Translations under genes and position numbers: made by a program
Notes under the pieces: model-generated
Told to the model about the DNA's origin: nothing
The model's database searches: none
What the model saw: the letters and a program-made list of their open reading frames with translations, nothing else
NCBI GenBank assembly: GCA_036399715.1
Contig: DASWMO010000287.1
Span: 1 to 26,293, forward strand
DNA length: 26,293 bases
Origin: DASVSE01 sp036399715
GTDB taxonomy: Bacteria; Bacteroidota; Rhodothermia; Rhodothermales; Rubricoccaceae
Direction: 5' to 3'
In this document: piece by piece, positions 7,109-14,419 of the stretch
Numbering within the stretch: the stretch's first letter is position 1
Layout: each line of letters opens with the position of its first letter

Positions 7109-9142
7109 CTACCGGACGACGCTGAACGTCCGCGTCGCCGCGAAGTCCGCCCCCGTCACGCGGAGCACGTACGCCCCCGGCGGAAGCGTGCCCGAGGCGA
7201 CCTCCAGAGGCTGCGAGACGCCTGGAGCCACCGGGCCCAAGAACACCGTCTGCACTCGGCGGCCCAGCACGTCGAACACCTCGGCGCGGACATGCCCGGC
7301 GTCGCGGAGCAGGAGCGTCGCGTGCCCCGCCCCGTCCGAGGGGTTCGGGGCCACGGCCGTGAGGACGTAGGCCCCCGCCGACGCGGGCGCCTCCGTGCCC
7401 GTGACGCTACCCGGCGCGACCGTCACCGAGAACCGCTCGCTGTAGGCGACGGCCCCGCTCGTGAAGCTGTAGGACGCCCCCGCCCCGAGCGCCGTCGTCG
7501 CCCCCGTCTCGTGGTCGGTGAGCGTGACAGCCCACGTCGCCGGGACGCCCTCGAACGCCGGGACGGAGAACGTGTACGTCCCCGCCTCGGTGGCCGTGAA
7601 CCCGACGGGCGTCGTGACCGGACCCGCGAGCGCGAGGGGGAACGAGCGCTGGGCGAGCTGGCGCGGCGCGCCGTCGGGGCCGGGGCCGATGGGGGCGATG
7701 GTGGCGGCGGGCGCGGCCATCGGGGGCAGCTTGCTCGCGTCGTAGGGATCCCAGCCCAGCCCGGCCAGGTCGCTGAAATAGAGGGAGGCCGCCTCGTCGT
7801 GGATCACGGCGCCCGACGCCATCGTGCCGTCGAGGGCGAGGCCGACGTGGGCGTAGTCGGCGGCGCCCCCCGGCCGCCCGGAGAACGGCGGCACGGTGCG
7901 GGTGCGGGCTGCTTCGTCGTAGGCGAAGGAGAACGGGAGCGCGGGGGCCGCGAAGAACTCGGCCATGAACCCCTGCCACACGGCCACGTCGTCGGCAGCG
8001 TTGCCGTCGGCCACGCCCGCGATGCGGGTGCGGATGAGGTAGCCGGCGGCCGGGACGTAGAGCTGGACGACCTCGCTGAGCGTCCCGCTCGTCGTCGTGA
8101 GCCCCGAGAGATCGAACGCGCTGTTGAAGGGGTTGCCGAGCACGTAGAACTGGTCCGTCGCGCCCGCCCGCTCCGCGGCGCTGACCGTCAGCGTGTCGTC
8201 GCCCGCGGGCGCGAAGCCCTGGGCGAGGAGGGTGAGCGGGAGGTCGGCACGGCTGCTCGTCCCGCGCGGGTCGGTGGGGCCAGGCCCGCCCGCTGCGTAC
8301 ATGTACCAGAAGAATCCGCGGCCCCGCACGAGGGGGTCGGCCTTGGCCGAGGGCACCGTGAACCCGCCGTTGGCCCCGGCGCGGTTGCCGGTGTAGCCGG
8401 TGTAGAGGTTGGCGCCGAACGTGGGGAACTCGTCGGAGACGCCCTGGACGAGGTTGAGCCCGGCGAGCGTGCCGACGGTCAGTTCGGGGAGCGGAGCGGC
8501 CAGCAGCCGCCACCCGGCTGCGGCCGACGTGACGGCGCCGGCGCTGATCGCCGTCTGCCCGCCCGCGCCCGGCGTGCCGTAGCCGCCCGTCCCGTAGCGC
8601 GACGAGAAGAGCGCGTTGACCCAGTTCGAGCCGTCGACGTCGAGGTTGTCGAGCGTCGCGTCCCTGAGCTCGCGGGCGATCCCGTTCTGCGCGGAGGCGG
8701 CCGCGCTCTGGTAGCACACCTTGTCGACGAGGGTCGTGCCGCCGGGCGCGTAGAGGAGGACGCCGTCGGCGCTGTTGATCAGCGCGAGCGCGGTGCCGTA
8801 GCTGTAGTTCACCGGGACCTCGCCGTTGAACGCCGGGTTGGCGTTGTTCCCGAGCACGGCGAACCCGTACGGGGGGAGGACGACGGACGCGGCGATCGTG
8901 TGGGGGGTCGTCGAGAGGTTCGCCGTGCAGCCGCTGTTGGGCCCGGTGTAGTCCTGGACGACCCACCCCTGCAGGTCGATGGGCTGGGACGTGGTGTTGT
9001 AGAGCTCGAACCACTCCCCGACGTTGTCGTTGACGCCTTCGGGGTTGACGAGGATCTCGGTGATGACGACGCTGCCGGGCTGCTGGGCACCGGAGGGGCG
9101 GGCAACGCAGACGAGGACGACGGACAGGACAAACAGGCGCAT
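7109..9142 (-). CDS. Secreted lamin-tail-domain protein with T9SS type A sorting domain
   Basis: The ATG at 9142 gives 677 residues starting with a clear signal peptide, MRLFVLSVVLVCVARPSGA before QQ. The frame stays open upstream, but that part is not protein-like. Residues ~23-165 are a lamin tail domain (SVVITEILVNPEGVNDNVGE, WFELYNTTSQPIDLQGW, then YGFAVLGNN), a surface immunoglobulin-like fold common in exported bacterial proteins. The middle has GWRLLAAPLPELTVGTLAGL and FYVLGNPFNSAFDLSGL, a module also present in the broken gene at 4989-6869. The last ~85 residues form the sorting domain (VAPNPSDGAGHATLLLRD, EVFDVLGRRVQTVF, LPPGAYVLRVT, TFSVVR). It should be exported by Sec, then by T9SS. 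No catalytic motif is seen. It converges with the broken paralogue. Confidence 0.9.
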   Translation of the reverse strand: MRLFVLSVVLVCVARPSGAQQPGSVVITEILVNPEGVNDNVGEWFELYNTTSQPIDLQGWVVQDYTGPNSGCTANLSTTPHTIAASVVLPPYGFAVLGNNANPAFNGEVPVNYSYGTALALINSADGVLLYAPGGTTLVDKVCYQSAAASAQNGIARELRDATLDNLDVDGSNWVNALFSSRYGTGGYGTPGAGGQTAISAGAVTSAAAGWRLLAAPLPELTVGTLAGLNLVQGVSDEFPTFGANLYTGYTGNRAGANGGFTVPSAKADPLVRGRGFFWYMYAAGGPGPTDPRGTSSRADLPLTLLAQGFAPAGDDTLTVSAAERAGATDQFYVLGNPFNSAFDLSGLTTTSGTLSEVVQLYVPAAGYLIRTRIAGVADGNAADDVAVWQGFMAEFFAAPALPFSFAYDEAARTRTVPPFSGRPGGAADYAHVGLALDGTMASGAVIHDEAASLYFSDLAGLGWDPYDASKLPPMAAPAATIAPIGPGPDGAPRQLAQRSFPLALAGPVTTPVGFTATEAGTYTFSVPAFEGVPATWAVTLTDHETGATTALGAGASYSFTSGAVAYSERFSVTVAPGSVTGTEAPASAGAYVLTAVAPNPSDGAGHATLLLRDAGHVRAEVFDVLGRRVQTVFLGPVAPGVSQPLEVASGTLPPGAYVLRVTGADFAATRTFSVVR

Positions 9143-9215
9143 TTCAGCAGGAGGTGAGGGGCGAGGCGGCCGACGTGCCGCGAGACCAGACCGAGCGGGG
9201 TCGTCCCCTAGCCAG

Positions 9216-9268
9216 TTCAACATCCCACATAAGGTGTTCATATCCAAACCGTACTCGTATGCCGAATC
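9216..9268 (-). promoter_or_regulatory. AT-rich, promoter-like segment upstream of the lamin-tail gene
   Basis: This ~53-bp stretch is roughly half A+T in a region that is otherwise far richer in GC. On the minus strand it contains GTACGGTTTGGATATG and CCTTATGTGGG, so a TTTG and a TATG-like box face the gene that starts at 9142. Exact boxes cannot be assigned. A GC hairpin, GCCCCCG (9295-9301) with CGGGGGC (9308-9314), lies just upstream. I see no gene in 9143-9377. Confidence 0.3.
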
Positions 9269-9377
9269 TGCCCCGCCACGCCCACTAGCTTCCTGCCCCC
9301 GGCTTATCGGGGGCTTGTAGCGGGGCCGGGTCTCGCCATGCCTCCGAACCGGCGATTTTGAGGCATACGGGCACAAC

Positions 9378-9412
9378 GCAAAACCGGCCGCCCCCGTAGG
9401 AACGGCCGGTTT
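9378..9412 (-). terminator. Intrinsic terminator downstream of the tRNA genes
   Basis: On the minus strand, AACCGGCCG (complement of 9403-9411) pairs with CGGCCGGTT (complement of 9382-9390) around a 12-base loop, and TTTGCG follows the stem. It starts 8 bases after the 3' end of tRNA-Asp, so it probably ends the tRNA transcript. Confidence 0.65.
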
Positions 9413-9418
9413 CGGCGG

Positions 9419-9492
<74 letters not shown>

Positions 9493-9589
9493 GGATCGGT
9501 TTCCGAAGCTACGACCCCCACCGCCGGGGCGGGACGAGGGCCGACGCCTCCACCGGGATTTCAAGCGCCGCGGCGCCGTCGTCCCGGAG

Positions 9590-9662
9590 TGGCCGGGGGC
9601 GGACTCGAACCGCCGACACATGGATTTTCAGTCCATTGCTCTACCAACTGAGCTACCCGGCC
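9590..9662 (-). tRNA. tRNA-Phe (anticodon GAA)
   Basis: The 73-base minus-strand sequence has a perfect 7-bp acceptor stem (GGCCGGG with CCCGGCC). The anticodon stem-loop is ATGGA-CTGAAAA-TCCAT with anticodon GAA, and the T arm is GGCGG-TTCGAGT-CCGCC. Discriminator base A73 fits phenylalanine. CCA is not encoded. It lies 97 bases upstream of tRNA-Asp in the same orientation, probably in one transcript. Confidence 0.95.
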
Positions 9663-9697
9663 GTCGCGGCAGTTGCAAGCAACCCCCGGACGGGCCG

Positions 9698-9705
9698 CGA
9701 AGATA
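9698..9705 (-). promoter_or_regulatory. Possible -7 box for the tRNA-Phe/tRNA-Asp transcript
   Basis: The minus strand reads TATCTTCG here, close to the TAnnTTTG element of Bacteroidota-type promoters, 36 bases before the tRNA-Phe 5' end. A similar TATCTTGC precedes the SMC gene. No convincing -33 TTTG is seen. Confidence 0.35.
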
Positions 9706-9775
9706 CGCCGCCCCGCCCCCGCCTTCCCCGCTGAGAGTTGGTGAAGGGCGCCCCGCCCTTCGCGCGCCGAGACGG

Positions 9776-9784
9776 TATTGTTCG
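9776..9784 (+). promoter_or_regulatory. Possible -7 box for the BON-OmpA gene
   Basis: TATTGTTCG here resembles TAnnTTTG and lies about 50 bases before the ATG at 9835. A promoter here would exclude the in-frame start at 9778. A perfect 8-bp hairpin (GAAGGGCG at 9743-9750 with CGCCCTTC at 9754-9761) sits just upstream. Confidence 0.3.
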
Positions 9785-9834
9785 AGGCGCCCGTGCAGCG
9801 CATCTTGCCCGCCCACCTGAGCCGCCAGCCGCGC

Positions 9835-10584
9835 ATGTCCAAGACCGTCCTCTGGCCCCTCGGCCTCGTCGCGCTCGCAGCTCTCATCATCGGGTGCGTC
9901 GTGCGCCACGGCTCCGCGATCGAAGCGGACCTGACAGCAGGCTCTACGGCCGCCCTCACGGGTGCGGGGATCGCCGGCGTGTCCGCGCAGACCGACGGCC
10001 GCGACGTGACGCTCGCCGGGGCGGTCGCGGACGAGACAGACCGCCGTCGCGCCCTCGTGGCTGTAAGCGCAGTCCGCGGCGTGCGGCGCGTCCGCGACCG
10101 GCTGACCGTCGGAGCCGCCGCGGCTGTCACCCGCGCGGCGCCGGACACGACTGCCGCGGCCGACACGACCGCGCTGGCCACCGGCGACCAGATCACCGCG
10201 TCGGGCGACCCGGCGCTCGCGGGAGCCGAAGCGGCCCTCGGCGCGGCGCTCTCGGCGGGTCGCATCGAGTTCGAGAGCGGGACGGCGCGCCTCACCGAGC
10301 CGTCCCGCCAGCTTCTCGACCGCGTCGCGGCCGTGTTCACGCGCTTCCCCGATGTTGGCGCCGACATCTGGGGCCACACAGACAGCGAGGGCGACCGCGC
10401 CCCGAACCGGACCCTCAGCACGCGCCGCGCCGAGGCGACGCGCGACTACCTCGCGCAGACGGGCGTCGACGCCGACCGCCTCCGGCCGCGCGGCGTCGGC
10501 GAGGCCGAGCCCGTCGCGGACAACGACACCGAGGCCGGCCGGGCGCGCAACCGCCGCGTCGTCTTCGCCCTCCGCCCGCTCTAA
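9835..10584 (+). CDS. BON-domain plus OmpA C-terminal domain envelope protein
   Basis: ATG 9835 gives 249 residues beginning MSKTVLWPLGLVALAALIIG then Cys21. This is either a lipoprotein signal with an LIIGC box or an N-terminal membrane anchor. Residues ~28-90 look like a BON domain (DGRDVTLAGAVADETDRRRA, then VRGVRRVRDRLTV), a fold thought to bind phospholipid. A low-complexity Ala/Thr linker follows. The C-terminal ~110 residues are an OmpA peptidoglycan-binding domain: RIEFESGTARLTEPSRQLLD, IWGHTDSEGD, STRRAEATRDYL and ARNRRVVF. The conserved Asp and Arg that hold diaminopimelate are in the HTDSEG and ARNRRV segments. It probably tethers membrane to cell wall. The small membrane protein gene starts 29 bases downstream. 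Confidence 0.88.
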   Translation: MSKTVLWPLGLVALAALIIGCVVRHGSAIEADLTAGSTAALTGAGIAGVSAQTDGRDVTLAGAVADETDRRRALVAVSAVRGVRRVRDRLTVGAAAAVTRAAPDTTAAADTTALATGDQITASGDPALAGAEAALGAALSAGRIEFESGTARLTEPSRQLLDRVAAVFTRFPDVGADIWGHTDSEGDRAPNRTLSTRRAEATRDYLAQTGVDADRLRPRGVGEAEPVADNDTEAGRARNRRVVFALRPL

Positions 10585-10613
10585 CCCCTCGCCGCCCCGG
10601 GCGGCCCTCTCCA

Positions 10614-10874
10614 ATGGGATACCTCATCGCTCAGATCGCCGTCTGCCTGCTACTCGCCGCCCTCCTCGGCGGCGGCATCGGCTGGTTGCTCCGGGGCCGG
10701 CCGGCCGCGCCAGATGGGGGCGCCCTCGACACGGCGACACGCCGCATCGCCGACCTGGAACGTGAGCTTGCCGAGAGTCGCGGGGATCCGCCGGCCGCGG
10801 GCGGACCGCCGCACGGAGGCGGCCTCGCCGCGAGCCCGGCCGGGCCCATCTCATCCGCGGCGAGCGCCTCGTAA
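10614..10874 (+). CDS. Small single-span membrane protein
   Basis: This 86-residue product starts at ATG 10614. Residues ~3-26 (YLIAQIAVCLLLAALLGGGI, then GWLLRG) are one strong transmembrane segment, followed by a short charged helix (TATRRIADLERELAES) and a Gly/Pro/Ala-rich tail with no motif. The N-terminus resembles the anchor of proteins that carry a C-terminal helix-hairpin-helix domain (annotated as predicted 5' DNA nuclease) and that, from memory, often sit beside OmpA-type genes. Here that domain is absent, so this may be a shortened relative. It is probably co-transcribed with the BON-OmpA gene. Function unknown. Confidence 0.6.
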   Translation: MGYLIAQIAVCLLLAALLGGGIGWLLRGRPAAPDGGALDTATRRIADLERELAESRGDPPAAGGPPHGGGLAASPAGPISSAASAS

Positions 10875-10950
10875 GCCACACTCAGACAGGAAGCGCGACG
10901 GAGACGAGCGGCCAATCTCGTCGTGGCGCTCGCTTCATCCCATGACCCGG

Positions 10951-10977
10951 TTTTTCCCCACCGAACGGGGCTATAGC
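10951..10977 (+). promoter_or_regulatory. Possible promoter of the BLUF gene
   Basis: TTTTT (10951-10955) and TATAGC (10972-10977) are separated by about 16 bases and lie about 50 bases before the GTG start at 11027. GCTATAGC at 10970-10977 is also palindromic. This is the most AT-rich spot in the local intergenic region. Confidence 0.35.
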
Positions 10978-10996
10978 GGGTCCCGTCGGCTGCGAT

Positions 10997-11023
10997 AGAC
11001 AGGAAACATTCTTCTGCCTGTCT
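10997..11023 (+). promoter_or_regulatory. Inverted repeat just before the BLUF start codon
   Basis: AGACAGG (10997-11003) pairs perfectly with CCTGTCT (11017-11023) over a 13-base spacer, ending three bases before the GTG start. As RNA it would cover the ribosome landing site; as DNA it could be an operator. No T-tract follows, so it is not a terminator. Confidence 0.4.
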
Positions 11024-11026
11024 CCC

Positions 11027-11431
11027 GTGATCGCCCAACTCGTCTACGCCTCGTCCGCGGCCTCGCTTTTTCGCCCTGAGGATCTCGCCAGCATTCTCGC
11101 CGCAAGCCGCTCGTGGAACGCCAGCCACGATGTCACGGGCGTCCTTCTCTATTCTGACGGCAACATCCTCCAGGCGCTCGAAGGCCCCCCCGCCGCCGTC
11201 GACGTCACCTTTGAGCGCGTCCAGGCGGACGCACGCCACCGAGGCATCATGGTGATCTACCGGGGCTCCGCTGCCGAGCGTTCCTTCCCCGACTGGGCCA
11301 TGGGCCTGCGGACCGTCGAGGCCCTGCCCGAGGGCGAGCGCGACGGCGTCCGGTCGCTATTCGACCTCACCGAGCCCGGCCCGACGCGCGCCCACCGCCT
11401 CCTGGCTTCGTTCCGCGCCTTCGTCCGCTAG
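11027..11431 (+). CDS. Stand-alone BLUF-domain blue-light sensor (FAD-binding)
   Basis: This is a 134-residue protein with a GTG start at 11027. The BLUF fold is clear: LVYASSA at the N-terminus, then WNASHDVTGVLLYSDGNILQ (residues 30-49) running into ALEG, then ADARHRG and FPDWAMG. The residues needed for the flavin photocycle are present: Tyr7 and Gln49 (hydrogen-bond switch), Asn31, and Trp90/Met92 on strand 5. In this family blue light rearranges hydrogen bonds around FAD and alters a partner protein. There is no fused EAL, GGDEF or cyclase domain, so the output partner must be separate. The ~40 C-terminal residues (PGPTRAHRLLASFRAFVR) form the usual capping helices. It is preceded by an inverted repeat at 10997-11023. 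Confidence 0.93.
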   Translation: MIAQLVYASSAASLFRPEDLASILAASRSWNASHDVTGVLLYSDGNILQALEGPPAAVDVTFERVQADARHRGIMVIYRGSAAERSFPDWAMGLRTVEALPEGERDGVRSLFDLTEPGPTRAHRLLASFRAFVR

Positions 11432-11434
11432 CCG

Positions 11435-11457
11435 AGCCGGTGAGCCGGTGAGCCGGT
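11435..11457. repeat. Three tandem copies of an 8-bp unit between convergent genes
   Basis: AGCCGGTG occurs at 11435-11442 and 11443-11450 and, minus its last base, at 11451-11457. It fills the 26-bp gap between the stop codons of the BLUF gene and the M3 peptidase gene. It is probably slippage-derived. Confidence 0.75.
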
Positions 11458-13617
11458 CTACTCGGCCGGGACGGGGAAGCCCCGCGCGCGCATCAGCGCC
11501 CCGACAGCCGGGTCGTGGCCGCGGAACGCGCGGTAGCCCTCGGCCGGGTCGACCGTGTTGCCGACCGAGAACACGTGGTCCCGCAGGCGCTGCGCGACGG
11601 CCGGGTCGTACGGCCCGCCCGCCTCCGTAAACGCCTCGAAGGCGTCGGCCGTGATGACGTCCGCCCAGAGGTAGCTGTAGTAGCCCGCCGAGTAGCCGTC
11701 GCTGGAGAAGAGGTGCAGGAACTGCGGCATCCGGTGGCGCATGCCGATCTCGCGCGGCATGCCGTACGCCGCGAGCGTCTCGCGCTCGAACGCGTCGGGG
11801 TCCACGGGCGTCGTGCCGGCGAGGTGCGCGCGCATGTCGACGAGCGCGGACGCGAGGAACTCGACCGTCCCGAAGCCCTGGTTGAACGTGCCCGCCTCAC
11901 GCAGCCGCTCGACCGTTTCGAGCGGGATCGGCTCGCCCGTCTCGGCGTGGCGCGCGAAGCGCTGGAGCACCTCGGGCGTCGAGAGCCACCGCTCCAGCAG
12001 CTGCGAGGGGAACTCGACGTAGTCGCGCGCGACCGACGTGCCCGACAGGCTCGGGTACGTCACGTTCGAGCTCAGGCCGTGGAGTGCGTGGCCGAACTCG
12101 TGGAACAGCGTCTCGGCGTCGTCCCACGAGATGAGGACGGGCTGGCCCGCGGGGGGCTTGGTGAAGTTGGAGTTGTTCGAGACGATGGTCGTCACCGGCC
12201 CGTCGAGCCTTTCCTGGTTCCGGTACGCGGACATCCACGCGCCCGAGCGCTTGCCCGGCCGGGCGTACGGGTCGAAAAACCACAGGCCGACCGGCGCGCC
12301 GGTCTCGCGGTTCGAGACCGCCCACACGCGCACGTCGGGGTGCGGCACGGGCACGCCGTCGGCGGGCGCGAAGGCGAGGCCGAAGACCTCGCCGGCCGTC
12401 CAGAAGAGGCCCTCGCGGAGGTTCTCGAGCTGGAGGTACGGCCGGACCGACTCGGGGTCGAGGTTGTAGCGCTCTGCGTGGACTTTCTCGGCGTAGAACC
12501 GGTAGTCCCACGGCTCGATGGTGAGGGCGGCGCCCTCGCGGTCCGCGACGGCCTGCATGTCTGCGACCTCCTCGCGGACGCGGGCGACGGCCGGTGTCCA
12601 GACGGCCTCCATGAGCTCCAGCGCGCGCTCGGGCGTGCCGGCCATCGCGTTCTCGAGCCGCCAGTGGGCGTGCGTCGGGTAGCCGAGGAGGTTCGCGCGC
12701 TCGGCGCGGAGCGCGAGGATGCGCGTGATGAGCGCGTTGGTGTCCGTCTCGGAGCCCGTGTCGCCGCGGCTGGCGAAGAGGCGCCACGCGCGCTCGCGGA
12801 GATCGCGGCGCGCGGACGCGGTCAGGAACGGGTCGATGGACGACCGGGTGTTGGCGACGACCCACTTGCCCGTCATCCCGCGGCGCTCGGCCTCGGCGGC
12901 GTACGCCGCGATCTGCCCCGCGTCGAGCCCCGCGAGGTCGTTCGGGCTCTCCAGCACGAGCGAGAGGTCCGTCTCGTCGGCGAGGACGTGCTGGCTGAAG
13001 GCGGTGTAGAGGCCCGAGAGCTCCTGGTTGATGGCCGAGAGCCGCGTCTTGGCCGCGTCGTCCAGGCGCGCACCGGCGCGGACGAAGTCGGTGTAGCGCT
13101 CCGACGCGAGACGCTGCTGCTCGGGCGTCAGGTCCGCCGACTCACGGCCCTGGTAGACGGCTTCGATGCGGGCGAAGAGGGCCGCGTTCTGCGTGATCTC
13201 GTCCGAGTGTGCCGCGAAGAGCGGGTCCACGCGCGCCTCGACGGCCTGGAACTCGGGCGTCGAGTAGTTGGAGCCCCAAACGCCGTAGACCGTCGAGACG
13301 CGGTCCAGCATGCGGCCGGCGCGCTCCATCGCCTCAAGGGTATTGGCGAACGTCGGCGCGGCGGGGTTGGCGGCGATGGCGTCGATCTCGGCGAGGTGTG
13401 CGGCCATCGCGGTCCGCACGGCGGGCTCGAAGTCCTCGACGCGGACGCGGTCGAAGGGCGGGACGCCGCCGTAGGGGCCGGTCCACTCGGCGGTCAGCAC
13501 GTTCACGGCAGGAGCGGCAGCCGCAGCGGGCGGCGGGGCGGAAGTCGGGGTCACGTCGGCGACGGTGGAGCAGCCGGCCGCCCCGAGGGCGGCGGCGGTG
13601 AGCAGAAGGGCGCGCAT
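11458..13617 (-). CDS. dcp: M3-family zinc oligopeptidase lipoprotein (peptidyl-dipeptidase Dcp-like)
   Basis: The 719-residue protein begins MRALLLTAAALGAAGC, a lipoprotein signal with the lipidated cysteine at 16, followed by an Ala/Pro-rich linker. The mature part starts with the family's WTGPYGGVPPFDRVRVEDFE region. The zinc site is HEFGHALH (residues 506-513: ligands His506 and His510, catalytic Glu507) with the third ligand Glu535 in ARDYVEFPSQ. Substrate-binding motifs downstream include GYSAGYYSYLWADV. Length and order match the Dcp branch of M3, which trims dipeptides from peptide C-termini. The lipobox places this one in the periplasm or outer membrane. The start was chosen for the signal peptide. 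It is transcribed divergently from the DUF4126 gene, with 187 bp between and nothing else visible there. Confidence 0.92.
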   Translation of the reverse strand: MRALLLTAAALGAAGCSTVADVTPTSAPPPAAAAAPAVNVLTAEWTGPYGGVPPFDRVRVEDFEPAVRTAMAAHLAEIDAIAANPAAPTFANTLEAMERAGRMLDRVSTVYGVWGSNYSTPEFQAVEARVDPLFAAHSDEITQNAALFARIEAVYQGRESADLTPEQQRLASERYTDFVRAGARLDDAAKTRLSAINQELSGLYTAFSQHVLADETDLSLVLESPNDLAGLDAGQIAAYAAEAERRGMTGKWVVANTRSSIDPFLTASARRDLRERAWRLFASRGDTGSETDTNALITRILALRAERANLLGYPTHAHWRLENAMAGTPERALELMEAVWTPAVARVREEVADMQAVADREGAALTIEPWDYRFYAEKVHAERYNLDPESVRPYLQLENLREGLFWTAGEVFGLAFAPADGVPVPHPDVRVWAVSNRETGAPVGLWFFDPYARPGKRSGAWMSAYRNQERLDGPVTTIVSNNSNFTKPPAGQPVLISWDDAETLFHEFGHALHGLSSNVTYPSLSGTSVARDYVEFPSQLLERWLSTPEVLQRFARHAETGEPIPLETVERLREAGTFNQGFGTVEFLASALVDMRAHLAGTTPVDPDAFERETLAAYGMPREIGMRHRMPQFLHLFSSDGYSAGYYSYLWADVITADAFEAFTEAGGPYDPAVAQRLRDHVFSVGNTVDPAEGYRAFRGHDPAVGALMRARGFPVPAE

Positions 13618-13804
13618 GGAGCGGGAGGCGGAGGGGCGCCTCGGGGCGGGCGCGGAGCGAACATACCGAACGGTCTCTACCGGCCCGGTCGCACATGCCG
13701 CCAACGGACCGATACGCACCGGCCACACCGGTGCCGGACGGGCCGGCCGGAAACCCCGATGGGCCGGGGCGGCGTACCGCGGGGCCCTCTCCACTGCTCG
13801 TCCT

Positions 13805-14284
13805 GTGAACACGTCCACCTTTTTCGCCACGGCCGGCCTCGGCGTCGCCGCCGGGATGCGGAGCATGACGGCCCCGGCCGCCCTCGCGCACGTCCTATCG
13901 AGCCAGACCTTCCGCCCGCACGACCAGCCGGCGCGGCTGCTGGCCTCCGAGCGCGTCGCGGGACTCGCAAAACTCGCCGCGGTGGGCGAATGGGTCGGCG
14001 ACAAGATGCCGTTCGTGCCGGACCGCACGGACCCGCTCCCGCTCGGCGGGCGGATCGGGTCGGGCGCGCTCGTCGGAGCCGCCGCCGCGGCCGCACGCCG
14101 CGAGAGCCTCCTCGTCGGCGCATTCGTCGGGGCGGCCGGGGCCGTCGCCGGGTCGTTCGCGATGGTGCGCGTCCGCAAGGCGCTGCCCAAGGCACTCGGC
14201 ATTCCGGACCTGCCGGTCGCGCTCGCCGAGGACGCCGCCGCCGTTGTACTCGCGCTCGTCTCGGCGCGTGCGGCCGTCGCATAG
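13805..14284 (+). CDS. DUF4126-family small membrane protein
   Basis: A GTG start at 13805 gives 159 residues (NTSTFFATAGLGVAAGMRSM at the start). Features of DUF4126 proteins are visible: the Gly/Ala-rich N-terminal membrane helix ending in GMRS, the loop DRTDPLPLGGRIGSGALVGA, and a Gly/Ala membrane pair (ESLLVGAFVGAAGAVAGSF), with a final hydrophobic helix (EDAAAVVLALVSARAAV). About three or four membrane passes are likely. The function of the family is not established. It is divergent from the peptidase gene. The downstream gap 14285-14419 holds only a small hairpin (CCCCT, then AGGGG, near 14340-14356). Confidence 0.75.
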   Translation: MNTSTFFATAGLGVAAGMRSMTAPAALAHVLSSQTFRPHDQPARLLASERVAGLAKLAAVGEWVGDKMPFVPDRTDPLPLGGRIGSGALVGAAAAAARRESLLVGAFVGAAGAVAGSFAMVRVRKALPKALGIPDLPVALAEDAAAVVLALVSARAAVA

Positions 14285-14419
14285 GCGCACAGAGGCCGCG
14301 ATTCTCCGAGAGCCAGCCGGCGCGTGTAGAGCAGGCTTCCCCTTAGAAACAGGGGGCGCCGGGCCGGGGTGAACCGGGCGGCCGAACGCTCGGCCCCTCC
14401 CCTCTTCCGGCCTCTCCGA

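Noticed and set aside
7070..9157. Long open frame opposite the lamin-tail protein
   Set aside because: Low-complexity Arg/Gly/Val translation without motifs. The minus-strand frame has a signal peptide, lamin tail domain and sorting domain.
11515..14346. 943-codon open frame on the plus strand opposite the M3 peptidase
   Set aside because: It is the mirror of the peptidase gene. In DNA this GC-rich, stops are rare in antisense frames, and the translation is Arg/Ala/Gly-biased with no motif.
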